DNA from: Christiangramia sp.
GTDB taxonomy: Bacteria > Bacteroidota > Bacteroidia > Flavobacteriales > Flavobacteriaceae
Assembly (NCBI GenBank): GCA_024644145.1
Contig: JAHELO010000005.1
Coordinates: 1-15,075 of the forward strand
Direction: 5' to 3'
Length of the DNA stretch: 15,075 nt
This document shows positions 1-7,854 of the stretch, one piece after another (positions within the stretch are counted from its first letter, which is position 1; each line of letters opens with the position of its first letter). The notes under the pieces are model-generated. The model was not told the DNA's origin. It did not search any database and worked only from the letters and a program-made list of their open reading frames with translations. A program made the position numbers and the translations under genes.

Positions 1-8
1 TACTTTTG
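1..8 (+). promoter_or_regulatory. Probable -7 promoter element for the Lrp/AsnC gene
   Basis: TACTTTTG matches the Bacteroidota sigma-A type -7 consensus TAnnTTTG exactly. It lies 23 bases upstream of the ATG at 32, which would give a short leader of about 20 bases, typical of this phylum. The matching -33 TTG would fall outside the window, so only half of the promoter can be judged. Confidence 0.55.
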
Positions 9-31
9 CATTACATTCTAAAAAAATTTCT

Positions 32-502
32 ATGAAAATAGTCAATGATAATGTAATGCTGGATGGGATTGACAAGACTATACTCAATCACCTGATGAAA
101 GATGCAAAAAAACCCATTCTTGAGATCGCAAAAAATATTGGTATTACCGGGGCGGCCGTGCATCAGCGCCTAAGAAAACTGGAGAAATCTGGCTTGATAG
201 AGGGCTCTAAAATGATGCTCGACGCACGATTGTTAGGATATAAAACCATGGCCTTCGTGGGTGTCTATTTGGATAAAGCTGTTAGCAATCCGCAGGCGGT
301 AAAACAATTAAATGAAATTCCCGAAGTCATAGAATGTCACTATACTACAGGAAACTGGTCTATCTTTTTAAAGATATTGTGTAAGGATAATGAGCACCTG
401 ATGAATGTTCTTAATAAGAATATTCAGGCTATTGACGGTGTGTCACGTACCGAAACATTTATTTCTTTGAATCAGCAAATAGACAGGCAGATAAAGATTT
501 AA
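32..502 (+). CDS. Lrp/AsnC family transcriptional regulator
   Basis: This is a cytoplasmic DNA-binding regulator of the feast/famine (Lrp/AsnC) family, 156 residues, the usual family length. Residues about 11-60 form the N-terminal winged helix-turn-helix: DGIDKTILNHL is the typical first helix, and GITGAAVHQRLRKLEKSGLI (39-58) contains the recognition helix. A linker leads into the RAM ligand-binding and oligomerisation domain (about 71-148), with the GNWS turn at 107-110 and ETFISL near the end. Family members form dimers to octamers and respond to amino acids; the ligand here cannot be told from sequence. The ATG at 32 follows a TAnnTTTG promoter element at 1-8. A second Met at residue 9 would still keep the HTH. 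The gene stands alone, convergent with the peptidase gene, so its targets are not suggested by its neighbours. Confidence 0.93.
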   Translation: MKIVNDNVMLDGIDKTILNHLMKDAKKPILEIAKNIGITGAAVHQRLRKLEKSGLIEGSKMMLDARLLGYKTMAFVGVYLDKAVSNPQAVKQLNEIPEVIECHYTTGNWSIFLKILCKDNEHLMNVLNKNIQAIDGVSRTETFISLNQQIDRQIKI

Positions 503-503
503 A

Positions 504-541
504 TAAAAAAAGCTGCCCTTACAGGCAGCTTTCTCTTTTTT
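504..541. terminator. Bidirectional intrinsic terminator between convergent genes
   Basis: A perfect 9-bp stem, AAAGCTGCC (509-517) with GGCAGCTTT (524-532), closes a 6-base loop. It is followed by a T-rich run on the plus strand (534-541), and a run of seven A (505-511) on the left gives a U-tract on the minus strand. It sits 6 bases after the Lrp stop and 22 bases after the peptidase stop, so it can end both convergent transcripts. Confidence 0.9.
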
Positions 542-554
542 GTCTTAATTATTA

Positions 555-1247
555 TTAATCTCTTCCCATATATAAGCTTACGAAATAAAGCAGAGTGGCA
601 AGTGATCCAACTGCAGCTACTACATAGGTACGAGCTGCCCATTTCAGAGAGTCCTCTGCTGCTTCATGTTCTGCACCTGTAAGCATGTTTTCATTCTCCA
701 GCCAAACCAGGGCTCTTTTACTGGCATCATATTCTACAGGCAAGGTGATAAAACTAAATAAAGTACCCGCAGCATACATAATAATACCTAATAATAGTAC
801 AGTTTGGCCTACACCTACACCAACCATGGTCATTAAGATAAGACCTCCAAAGATCGCCCATTGTGATAATTTGGAAGCCACGCTAACTACAGGCACCAGC
901 TTACTTCGCATTTGTAGCCAGCTGTAAGCGTTTGCATGTTGCACCGCATGACCACATTCATGAGCTGCAACTGCTGCAGCTGCCGCATTTCTCTGAGAAT
1001 AAACTCCTTCACTTAAGTTCACGGTTTTTTTGGCCGGGTTATAGTGATCTGAAAGCATTCCCGGAGTGGAAATAACCTTCACATCCTGAATCCCATTATC
1101 TCTAAGCATTTTCTCAGCAATCTCCTTACCGCTCATTCCATTTTGCAAATGAACCTTGGAGTATTTTTTAAATTTGCTTTTGAGCCTGTTGCTCACAAAC
1201 ATACTCACTAAGAAAATAAGTCCTGCTATTATATAATATCCCATCAT
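555..1247 (-). CDS. Membrane zinc metallopeptidase, YugP-like (Zn_peptidase_2 family)
   Basis: This is a 230-residue integral membrane metallopeptidase, close to the family's usual length. The catalytic zinc motif HECGH is at residues 96-100 (HExxH type, with AAHECGHAVQHA context). E172 or D174 in PVEYDAS is a likely third metal ligand by family analogy. Hydrophobic segments are at about 3-19, 130-150, 152-170 and 206-226, so the active site sits between an N-terminal anchor and a C-terminal membrane bundle. The family is widespread in bacteria, but its substrates are poorly known; membrane-protein quality control is a plausible inference only. Two consecutive Met codons (1245-1247 and 1242-1244) could both serve as start. 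The gene is monocistronic, with its own good promoter and a shared terminator. Confidence 0.9.
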   Translation of the reverse strand: MMGYYIIAGLIFLVSMFVSNRLKSKFKKYSKVHLQNGMSGKEIAEKMLRDNGIQDVKVISTPGMLSDHYNPAKKTVNLSEGVYSQRNAAAAAVAAHECGHAVQHANAYSWLQMRSKLVPVVSVASKLSQWAIFGGLILMTMVGVGVGQTVLLLGIIMYAAGTLFSFITLPVEYDASKRALVWLENENMLTGAEHEAAEDSLKWAARTYVVAAVGSLATLLYFVSLYMGRD

Positions 1248-1279
1248 AGGTTTAAAATTTTAATCGATTTTTTGTAGAT

Positions 1280-1308
1280 CAAATATATCAAAAATCCGGC
1301 CACAGCAA
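1280..1308 (-). promoter_or_regulatory. Promoter of the zinc metallopeptidase gene
   Basis: On the minus strand a TTG (1308-1306) is followed after 18 bases by TATATTTG (1287-1280). This fits the Bacteroidota promoter pattern TTG-N17-23-TAnnTTTG at both boxes. The -7 box ends 32 bases before the start codon at 1247. Confidence 0.7.
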
Positions 1309-1414
1309 TTTAATTTCACCCCTGGCAAGCGACCGTGACACGTTAATTAAATCTAAAAGGACCTAAACCTTCTCCAAAATTATGGCTTTATATTTCACAA
1401 ATTCAGATATTAGC

Positions 1415-1422
1415 TATATTTG
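1415..1422 (+). promoter_or_regulatory. Probable -7 element of the pyrH-frr promoter
   Basis: TATATTTG matches TAnnTTTG and lies 22 bases before the pyrH ATG at 1445. No exact TTG is found at the -33 distance; the best is TTT at 1393-1395 (19-base spacer), so the upstream box is weak. With the minus-strand promoter at 1280-1308 it makes the 197-base gap 1248-1444 a divergent promoter region. I see no riboswitch or other gene in that gap. Confidence 0.55.
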
Positions 1423-1444
1423 CAACGATTAATAAAAATCAGCT

Positions 1445-2152
1445 ATGCATTATAAAAGAATACTTTTAAAACTATCTGGAGAAGCGTTGATGGGAAACCG
1501 CCAATATGGCATTGATCCTGAGCGCCTGGCAGAGTATGCAGAGGAAATTAAAACGGTAGTTGATAAAGGTGTTGAACTGGCAATAGTTATTGGAGGAGGA
1601 AATATTTTTCGTGGTGTTGCCGGCGCAAGTCGTGGTATGGACCGTGTACAGGGAGATCACATGGGAATGCTTGCCACCGTGATCAATGGTCTGGCTTTAC
1701 AGAGCGCCCTTGAAGATGCCGATATCCAAACCAGATTACAATCTGCCATTAAAATCAACGAAGTAGCAGAGCCTTTTATCCGTAGAAAAGCGATAAGGCA
1801 TCTTGAAAAAGGAAGAGTTGTGATCTTTGGTGGAGGTACCGGAAACCCTTATTTCACAACAGATTCTGCCGCTGTACTTAGAGCCATAGAAATTAAAGCA
1901 GATGTTATCCTTAAGGGTACCCGTGTAGATGGCATCTACACATCAGATCCTGAAAAAGATAAAGAAGCAACCAAATTCGATTTCATTACATTTGAAGATG
2001 TGATCAAAAAAGGCCTTAAAGTTATGGATACTACAGCCTTCACATTGAGCCAGGAAAACGAATTACCTATAATAGTATTTGACATGAATAAGCCGGGCAA
2101 CTTACTAAAGGTAGCTACCGGAGAGCGTGTTGGAACTAAAGTGAACCTATAA
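1445..2152 (+). CDS. pyrH: UMP kinase (uridylate kinase)
   Basis: This enzyme phosphorylates UMP to UDP with ATP in pyrimidine nucleotide synthesis. It belongs to the bacterial hexameric, amino-acid-kinase-fold UMP kinases, not the eukaryotic NMP kinases. The length of 235 residues is normal. Visible signatures are the phosphate-binding KLSGEALMG (9-17), GGGNIFRG (50-57), the [18 protein letters not shown]-binding helix region (71-85), [16 protein letters not shown] (128-143) and the ATP-site [13 protein letters not shown] (157-169). The ATG at 1445 gives the canonical N-terminus [15 protein letters not shown]. It is followed after 24 bases by frr, the classic pyrH-frr pair, and the two are presumably cotranscribed to the terminator at 2751-2796. 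Nothing unusual is seen. Confidence 0.98.
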   Translation: MHYKRILLKLSGEALMGNRQYGIDPERLAEYAEEIKTVVDKGVELAIVIGGGNIFRGVAGASRGMDRVQGDHMGMLATVINGLALQSALEDADIQTRLQSAIKINEVAEPFIRRKAIRHLEKGRVVIFGGGTGNPYFTTDSAAVLRAIEIKADVILKGTRVDGIYTSDPEKDKEATKFDFITFEDVIKKGLKVMDTTAFTLSQENELPIIVFDMNKPGNLLKVATGERVGTKVNL

Positions 2153-2176
2153 ACTGAACTTGAAAATTACTAAAAA

Positions 2177-2728
2177 ATGGATGAAGTTGAATTTATTTTA
2201 GAAGAAGCAAAAGAAGGAATGGAAGGCGCCATTTCGCATCTTAAAAAACAACTTTCAAATATACGCGCAGGTAAAGCAAGCCCAAGCATGCTTGGTAGTG
2301 TTATGGTTGAATACTACGGGTCTCAGACTCCGCTCCAACAGGTTGCCAACGTAAACACCCCAGATGCCAGAACTCTTTCTATACAGCCATTTGAGAAAAG
2401 CCTTATTCAGGAAATTGAAAAAGGTATCATGATGGCCAATCTTGGTTTTAATCCTATGAACAATGGTGAAAGCGTAATCATTAATGTACCACCACTTACC
2501 GAGGAGAGAAGGAAACAACTTTCTAAACAGGCTAAGGCCGAAGCAGAGGATGCCAAAGTTGGAGTGAGAAACGATCGTAAACAGGCAAATCAGGAATTAA
2601 AAAAGCTTGATATTTCTGAAGACTTGCTAAAAACCTCTGAAGATGAAGTTCAGGAATTAACGAACAGCTATATAGAAAGGATCGATAAGATTCTTGCAGT
2701 TAAAGAAAAAGAGATCATGACCGTTTAA
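2177..2728 (+). CDS. frr: Ribosome recycling factor
   Basis: RRF works with EF-G to split the post-termination 70S ribosome. The protein has 183 residues, the normal length. The signature regions are present: the helix with SNIRAGKASPSML (27-39), the VEYYGSQTPLQQVANV strand region (44-59) at the hinge into the small domain, NVPPLTEERRKQL (103-115), and the tRNA-mimic helix with VGVRNDRKQAN (128-138). The start at 2177 follows pyrH by 24 bases and gives the usual N-terminal helix. The gene is the last of the pyrH operon, and a strong terminator begins 22 bases after its stop. Confidence 0.98.
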   Translation: MDEVEFILEEAKEGMEGAISHLKKQLSNIRAGKASPSMLGSVMVEYYGSQTPLQQVANVNTPDARTLSIQPFEKSLIQEIEKGIMMANLGFNPMNNGESVIINVPPLTEERRKQLSKQAKAEAEDAKVGVRNDRKQANQELKKLDISEDLLKTSEDEVQELTNSYIERIDKILAVKEKEIMTV

Positions 2729-2750
2729 TGATCTTTATTACACATAAGTT

Positions 2751-2796
2751 TGCCGGCTTAAATCTGAATAAAATCAGATTTGAACCGGCATTTTTT
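2751..2796 (+). terminator. Strong intrinsic terminator after pyrH-frr
   Basis: A 17-position stem pairs 2751-2767 with 2774-2790 (TGCCGG at the base, AAATCTGA near the top), with one mismatch and one G-U pair. The loop is ATAAAA, and TTTTTT follows at 2791-2796. It separates frr from the next gene, which starts 40 bases later. Confidence 0.92.
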
Positions 2797-2835
2797 ATTT
2801 GCAACCTATTCAGAATTTAAGGTAACATAACTTCC

Positions 2836-5292
2836 ATGCGGTTTCTTCTGCTAATATATTTCTTCATTTCAGGTTACGGGCTCGGTGCGCAAACAATCCC
2901 AGGAAGGGTTCTAAATAAACAAACAAAGGAACCTCTGGCTTACGCAAGGGTTCAACTGGGCAATAATGCCCCGGTTCTAACCAATATTGATGGCAGTTTT
3001 GAAATATACCTTCATAATGAACCAGACAGTCTTAAAATTTCCTATGTAGGATTTAAACCTATTAATATTCAAATAGGGCCGGAAACCCGGTTTCTGCAGG
3101 TGGGGATGACGCCGGAATATGAACAGCTGGAGACCGTATTTATCTACAACAAGACCAACCAGGCCATAGAGCTCATAAATAAAGCAATTCAGAGGCGACA
3201 ACAAAATGATCCTGAGCAGGTATTGGATGGCTTCAAATATAAATCTTACTCAAAGTTCATAATAGACAATGAGTTTGGAGATATTCAAATGACTGCTGAT
3301 TCAACTTCCGCAGCCATGGAAACAATCATTAATGAAGGACGGGCATATTTATCTGAAAAAGTTTCGAATCATTACTATGATAAGAGGAAGGGCAACCACG
3401 AAAAGGTGATAGGAATCAATACAGCCGGCTTTGAAAAACCGGTATACAATGTCCTGGCAATGGACCTCCATCCATTATCATTATATAAACGGGACTATAA
3501 ACTATTTAAAACTGAATATGCTGGTCCACTGGCTAATAATGCCCATAAAAATTACGAATATAAGATCCTTGACACTACTCATACAGAAAGGCCGGCCTAT
3601 ATGGTATATTTCAAACCTAAACGTGAAAAGGTTGTAGCAGGTTTGGAAGGCGTCTTATATTTGGATACGACAAGCCTGGCAATTCAGAAAGCGAAAGCGC
3701 AACTACTGGGTGCGATAAAACTTGAGGTTGAACACAATTATAAATATTATCCCGAAAAAGATCTTTGGTTCCCAGATGAACAATTTACCAGATTAAGACC
3801 CGGGTCTGGTGGTAAAGAAATTGCAGTATTCGGGGGGACGATTTCGGTAGGTGCTGTTCAGCAAAAAAGCGGAGTAATGGATATTCTTTTTGGTGGAGAA
3901 AAGATTTCACAACAGCTTTTTCTTACCTCTACTACTACAAATTACAATGTAGACCTGAATTACGATGGAAGGGAAAGATTGGTTAGCGCAGCGATCGAGG
4001 TTCAAAAAAATGCCACAACCCAACCCGCTGAATTCTGGAGAAATCAACGAAGATCTGAATTTACAGCAAGAGATGAAGCCACCAAAGAAAAGGTGGAGGG
4101 ACTTATAAAAGCCGGTAATGTAGAACGCAGGATAGAGATCAAAAAAGCGTTGGCTTCAGGCTCATATCCGCTGGGATTCTGGAACGCCGATCTAAGTAAG
4201 ATCTTCAAATTTAATAATTATGAAGGCATCAGACTAGGGTTTGGAGGCAGGACCAATGACAGGATTTCTGAGAAATTTAATCTTAACGGGTATACCACAT
4301 ATGGTTTTAAGGACGAAGTGATAAAGTACGGTGCCGGCTCCCAGATCTATCTGGATAAAAAAACCGGAACTAATCTTAATCTATCATTTTCCAGGGATAT
4401 CAGGGAAACAGCATCTTTCAATTTTCTAAAGGGAGAGAATACTTTCTCAATACTCGAACCCAGATTTGTAAATATCAACTTCTACTATAACTATAAAAAA
4501 TATGCAACCAGCCTGGAGCATAGATTTACCCCAAATCTGGATACCGAATTACAATTTGCACGGGAAGAGATATGGCAAATTAAAAAATATAGTTTTGTAA
4601 ATGCTGGTAAATCATATGACAATTTCGACCTGTCTACGGTCACCTTTTCCTTTATCTGGAGACCTTTTTCCAAATTTTTGAATACTCCGGAAAGCAATAT
4701 TATTCTTGAGAAAAACTTTCCTCAATTCACCGGACAAATCGAACAAGCGTTCTCTGGTATAGGCGGAGATTTTACATTTACAAGGCTTGGTTTAAAAGCT
4801 GAGCACGAAATAAAACGACTTGACAGGTCCAGGACCGAGTTTATCCTTGAAGGTAATTTGGGTATTGGTGATCTTCCTTTGACCCATGCTTTTCATGCTA
4901 ACCCCAATAATCCGGACAGAGATGGCATCTTCAACCGATTTTCGGTGGCGGGAAGGAATAGTTTTGAAACCATGTATTTTAATGAATTCTTTAGTGAAAG
5001 GCAGGCCAGCCTGCATATAAGGCATCAGCTAAGACCATTTTATATTTCAAATACTTTTCAGCCGGAAATGGTATTTATATCCAGATACGCTATTGGCGAT
5101 TTTACTAATAAGGATAATCATCAAAATATCTCCTTTAATACATTAAATCACGGCTATGCCGAATCTGGGATAGAAGTAAACAAAATCTTTGCCGGGCTGG
5201 GTCTTGGAGCTGCCTACAGGTATGGAGCCTATCATCTGGAAGAATTCAAAAGAAATTTTGCATTTAAATTTACTTTGCAGCTTCAGCTATAA
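2836..5292 (+). CDS. DUF5686/CarboxypepD_reg-like outer-membrane protein
   Basis: This is an 818-residue protein with a short N-terminal signal peptide (hydrophobic 3-16; likely cleavage after GLGA, before QTIPGRV). It is followed by a CarboxypepD_reg-like beta-sandwich domain at about 20-92 (GRVLNKQTKEPLAYARVQL, then TNIDGSFEI and ISYVGFKP). The remainder reads like the Bacteroidota family DUF5686, with many alternating aromatic and polar strands in the second half and a C-terminus FAFKFTLQLQL ending in a hydrophobic residue. This is typical of an outer-membrane beta barrel whose N-terminal part faces the periplasm. The same N-terminal domain is found on SusC/TonB-dependent receptors, but no TonB-dependent plug domain is visible here, so I do not call it a receptor. 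Its biochemical role is unknown. It is separated from frr by a terminator and from the exporter by 75 bases. Confidence 0.85.
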   Translation: MRFLLLIYFFISGYGLGAQTIPGRVLNKQTKEPLAYARVQLGNNAPVLTNIDGSFEIYLHNEPDSLKISYVGFKPINIQIGPETRFLQVGMTPEYEQLETVFIYNKTNQAIELINKAIQRRQQNDPEQVLDGFKYKSYSKFIIDNEFGDIQMTADSTSAAMETIINEGRAYLSEKVSNHYYDKRKGNHEKVIGINTAGFEKPVYNVLAMDLHPLSLYKRDYKLFKTEYAGPLANNAHKNYEYKILDTTHTERPAYMVYFKPKREKVVAGLEGVLYLDTTSLAIQKAKAQLLGAIKLEVEHNYKYYPEKDLWFPDEQFTRLRPGSGGKEIAVFGGTISVGAVQQKSGVMDILFGGEKISQQLFLTSTTTNYNVDLNYDGRERLVSAAIEVQKNATTQPAEFWRNQRRSEFTARDEATKEKVEGLIKAGNVERRIEIKKALASGSYPLGFWNADLSKIFKFNNYEGIRLGFGGRTNDRISEKFNLNGYTTYGFKDEVIKYGAGSQIYLDKKTGTNLNLSFSRDIRETASFNFLKGENTFSILEPRFVNINFYYNYKKYATSLEHRFTPNLDTELQFAREEIWQIKKYSFVNAGKSYDNFDLSTVTFSFIWRPFSKFLNTPESNIILEKNFPQFTGQIEQAFSGIGGDFTFTRLGLKAEHEIKRLDRSRTEFILEGNLGIGDLPLTHAFHANPNNPDRDGIFNRFSVAGRNSFETMYFNEFFSERQASLHIRHQLRPFYISNTFQPEMVFISRYAIGDFTNKDNHQNISFNTLNHGYAESGIEVNKIFAGLGLGAAYRYGAYHLEEFKRNFAFKFTLQLQL

Positions 5293-5341
5293 TTATCGGA
5301 AGATTAATCCTTTATTACGAACTATTTAAAGTAGCTTTTTC

Positions 5342-5349
5342 TAACTTTG
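5342..5349 (+). promoter_or_regulatory. Possible -7 element upstream of the MMPL exporter
   Basis: TAACTTTG fits TAnnTTTG and lies 18 bases before the ATG at 5368. No TTG is present 17-23 bases upstream, so this is a half-match. It suggests that the exporter can be transcribed independently of the DUF5686 gene. Confidence 0.45.
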
Positions 5350-5367
5350 CGCCGCTAAAATTAAGCC

Positions 5368-7782
5368 ATGCATAAGATATTCAGCTTTGGATTCTGGAAT
5401 TCCATAGCCCGCCTTATTCTAAGGAACAGGATCGCCATTATTATACTGATTGCGATCGCCACCTTCCTGCTTTCCACTCAATGGAAGAACATGCGTTTTT
5501 CTTATACGGAAGCCAACCTGATGCCAGACGATCATCCGGTAAACGCGAGTTATAAGGATTTCCTGAATAAGTTTGGAGAGGAAGGCAATCTTATTCTGTT
5601 AGGCATTCAGGATTCTGCACTTTTTACTCCTGAAAAATTTAAAGCCTGGAATGTACTTACCAGAAAGCTTACCTCTTATCCTGAAGTAGATCATATCATT
5701 TCGCCTGCCTCACTTCAGGAACTTAAGAAATTTGAAGATCCCAAGAGATTCGAAATGGTGCCAATTATTGATACTATCGCACCCGATATTTCAGCCTTGA
5801 AGGAATTTGAGAATAAACTGTTTACCGAATTACCATTTTATGAAAACCTGGTTTACAGCTCTCATTCCAACACCATCCAGTCTGCTTTATATCTTAATAA
5901 GGAGCTTGTAAATACCAAAGCGAGAAAGATCTTTGTCCTGGAAGAACTGGATCCTTTAATCAAGGATTTTGAAGAAGAACACGGTATAAATGTACGGGTA
6001 TCCGGAATGCCGTATATTCGAACACTGAATGCCCAGAATATAGTAGATGAGATTGGCCTTTTCATACTTGGAGCCTTAATCGTTACCTCCCTTATTTTCT
6101 TTTTCTTCTTCAGATCGTTAAGAGCTACATTAATCTCCATGTTCACTGTTTGTATTGGAGTAATGTGGGCTTTTGGGGTGATAGGACTGCTGCATTATGA
6201 GATCACTATTTTAACAGCTTTAATTCCGCCGCTTATTATAGTGATAGGAATTCCTAACTGTATATTCCTCATCAATAAATACCAGCAGGAAATTAAAAAA
6301 CATGGGAATCAGGCCAAGTCCCTGCAAAGAGTGATCACTAAAGTTGGGAACGCCACTTTAATGACCAATCTTACCACCGCATCGGGATTTGCAACGTTTA
6401 TATTAACCGATAGTCAGTTGCTCAGAGAATTTGGAGTTGTGGCCTCTGTAAATATCATTGCAATTTTCATCCTCAGCCTTTTAATAATTCCTGTAATCTA
6501 CAGTTACTTAAAACCTCCAAAAGACAGGCATTTAAAACACCTTACCAAAAGGTGGATTGGCAGTATTGTGAACTGGATGGAAAATATGGTGAAACATAAC
6601 AGGATCGCTATTTATATCTCCTCAGTTATACTTCTGGTTGCCAGTATAATTGGGATCTATACTATAAAGATCTCTGGAAGTATCCTGGAAGATATGCCTC
6701 AGAACACCACCTTCTTTAAGGATGTGAAGTTCTTTGAAAGCGAATTTGACGGGGTGATGCCGTTAGAGATCCTAATAGATACAAAGAAGCCTAAAGGGGT
6801 GATGAAACTCTCCACCTTAAAAAGAATGGACGAGCTGGAAACTGTTATTGAGGATATTCCAGAACTTTCTAAACCTCTATCGGTAAACAGGCTCGTAAAA
6901 TATTCTAAACAGGCATATTATAACGGCAATCCAAAATATTATCAGTTACCATCTTCGCAGGAACGTAATTTTATAATGCCTTACGCCCGAAGCCTGTCCG
7001 CTAATGAAGGAATCATGCAATCCTACGTGGATTCAACCGGACAGTACGCTCGCATCACCACTTTTATGAAAGATGTTGGCACGGAGAAAATGGAAGAGAT
7101 CGAGAATGATCTTCTGCCAAAAATAAAAAAGATCTTTCCCGATGAGAGATATGAGGTCTCCCTTACCGGTAAGGCTTTACTCTTTCAAAAAGGCACAAAT
7201 TATCTGGTTAGAAACCTGATCATCTCTCTAGGCCTGGCAATTTTATTGATCGCTTTATTGATGGCCTGGATGTTTAGAAGCTTCAGGATGATCATCATTT
7301 CTCTGGTTCCTAACCTACTCCCTTTACTAGTAACCGCGGGTGTTATGGGATTTCTTGGAGTACCTATAAAACCGTCAACTATCCTGGTTTTTAGCATCGC
7401 CTTTGGTATTTCGGTAGACGACACCATTCATTTTCTGGCCAAATACCGACAGGAATTAAAAGCAAATAACTGGAAAATCAAACGCTCTGTATATGCAGCA
7501 CTAAAAGAGACCGGCGTAAGTATGTTCTACACATCTATAGTACTGTTCTTCGGATTTTCAGTTTTTATGATAAGTAGTTTTGGAGGTACGGTAGCTCTTG
7601 GAGGACTTGTTTCGGCAACCTTATTGTTCGCCATGCTTGCTAACCTGTTACTATTGCCGTCATTGCTGCTTTCACTTGAAAGAAGTATTGCCAATAAAAA
7701 AGTATTAAAAGAACCGGCCATGAGGATCATTGAAACCGAAGAGGACGAAAATGAATTCAGGGCTGAAGACGAAAAGAATTAA
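5368..7782 (+). CDS. RND superfamily exporter, MMPL/SSD-type
   Basis: This is an inner-membrane transporter of the RND superfamily (MMPL type, COG1033-like 'predicted exporter'), 804 residues. It shows the duplicated RND plan: TM1 at about 21-37, a periplasmic domain at about 40-225, a bundle of five helices at about 229-380, TM7 at 412-432, a second periplasmic domain at about 435-612, and five helices at about 614-770. A short charged cytoplasmic tail rich in Glu/Asp follows. The second-half TM10 carries the expected acidic pair D684-D685 in GISVDDTIHFL, likely the proton-relay residues. The equivalent first-half positions are P296-N297 (GIPNCIFL), so the relay seems one-sided. The substrate is unknown; lipids or other hydrophobic molecules are typical for this branch. 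No membrane-fusion protein or outer-membrane channel gene is adjacent. Confidence 0.88.
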   Translation: MHKIFSFGFWNSIARLILRNRIAIIILIAIATFLLSTQWKNMRFSYTEANLMPDDHPVNASYKDFLNKFGEEGNLILLGIQDSALFTPEKFKAWNVLTRKLTSYPEVDHIISPASLQELKKFEDPKRFEMVPIIDTIAPDISALKEFENKLFTELPFYENLVYSSHSNTIQSALYLNKELVNTKARKIFVLEELDPLIKDFEEEHGINVRVSGMPYIRTLNAQNIVDEIGLFILGALIVTSLIFFFFFRSLRATLISMFTVCIGVMWAFGVIGLLHYEITILTALIPPLIIVIGIPNCIFLINKYQQEIKKHGNQAKSLQRVITKVGNATLMTNLTTASGFATFILTDSQLLREFGVVASVNIIAIFILSLLIIPVIYSYLKPPKDRHLKHLTKRWIGSIVNWMENMVKHNRIAIYISSVILLVASIIGIYTIKISGSILEDMPQNTTFFKDVKFFESEFDGVMPLEILIDTKKPKGVMKLSTLKRMDELETVIEDIPELSKPLSVNRLVKYSKQAYYNGNPKYYQLPSSQERNFIMPYARSLSANEGIMQSYVDSTGQYARITTFMKDVGTEKMEEIENDLLPKIKKIFPDERYEVSLTGKALLFQKGTNYLVRNLIISLGLAILLIALLMAWMFRSFRMIIISLVPNLLPLLVTAGVMGFLGVPIKPSTILVFSIAFGISVDDTIHFLAKYRQELKANNWKIKRSVYAALKETGVSMFYTSIVLFFGFSVFMISSFGGTVALGGLVSATLLFAMLANLLLLPSLLLSLERSIANKKVLKEPAMRIIETEEDENEFRAEDEKN

Positions 7783-7802
7783 ATATTAATAAAACGGCCT
7801 GC

Positions 7803-7833
7803 TTGCTAAGCTACAGGCTAAAAACTATCTTTG
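7803..7833 (+). promoter_or_regulatory. Promoter of asnS
   Basis: TTG (7803-7805), a 20-base spacer and TATCTTTG (7826-7833) match both boxes of the Bacteroidota promoter pattern. The -7 box ends 21 bases before the asnS ATG at 7855. It probably drives asnS and the pseudouridine synthase gene together. Confidence 0.7.
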
Positions 7834-7854
7834 TTTTCTCTAAATTTCAATTAA

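Noticed and set aside
1322..1340. TGGCAAG as a possible sigma-54 -24 element
   Set aside because: No GC follows at the required 10-base spacing after GG, so it does not fit the -24/-12 pattern, even though rpoN is nearby.
2791..2800. T-rich sequence before the DUF5686 gene as a TAnnTTTG box
   Set aside because: The best match, TTTATTTG, lacks the conserved A at position 2 and overlaps the terminator tail. The promoter of this gene is not evident to me.
7797..7818. Hairpin GCCTG/CAGGC between the exporter and asnS
   Set aside because: Only 5 bp with a 12-base loop and no T-tract after it. It overlaps the -33 box of the asnS promoter, so I do not call a terminator.
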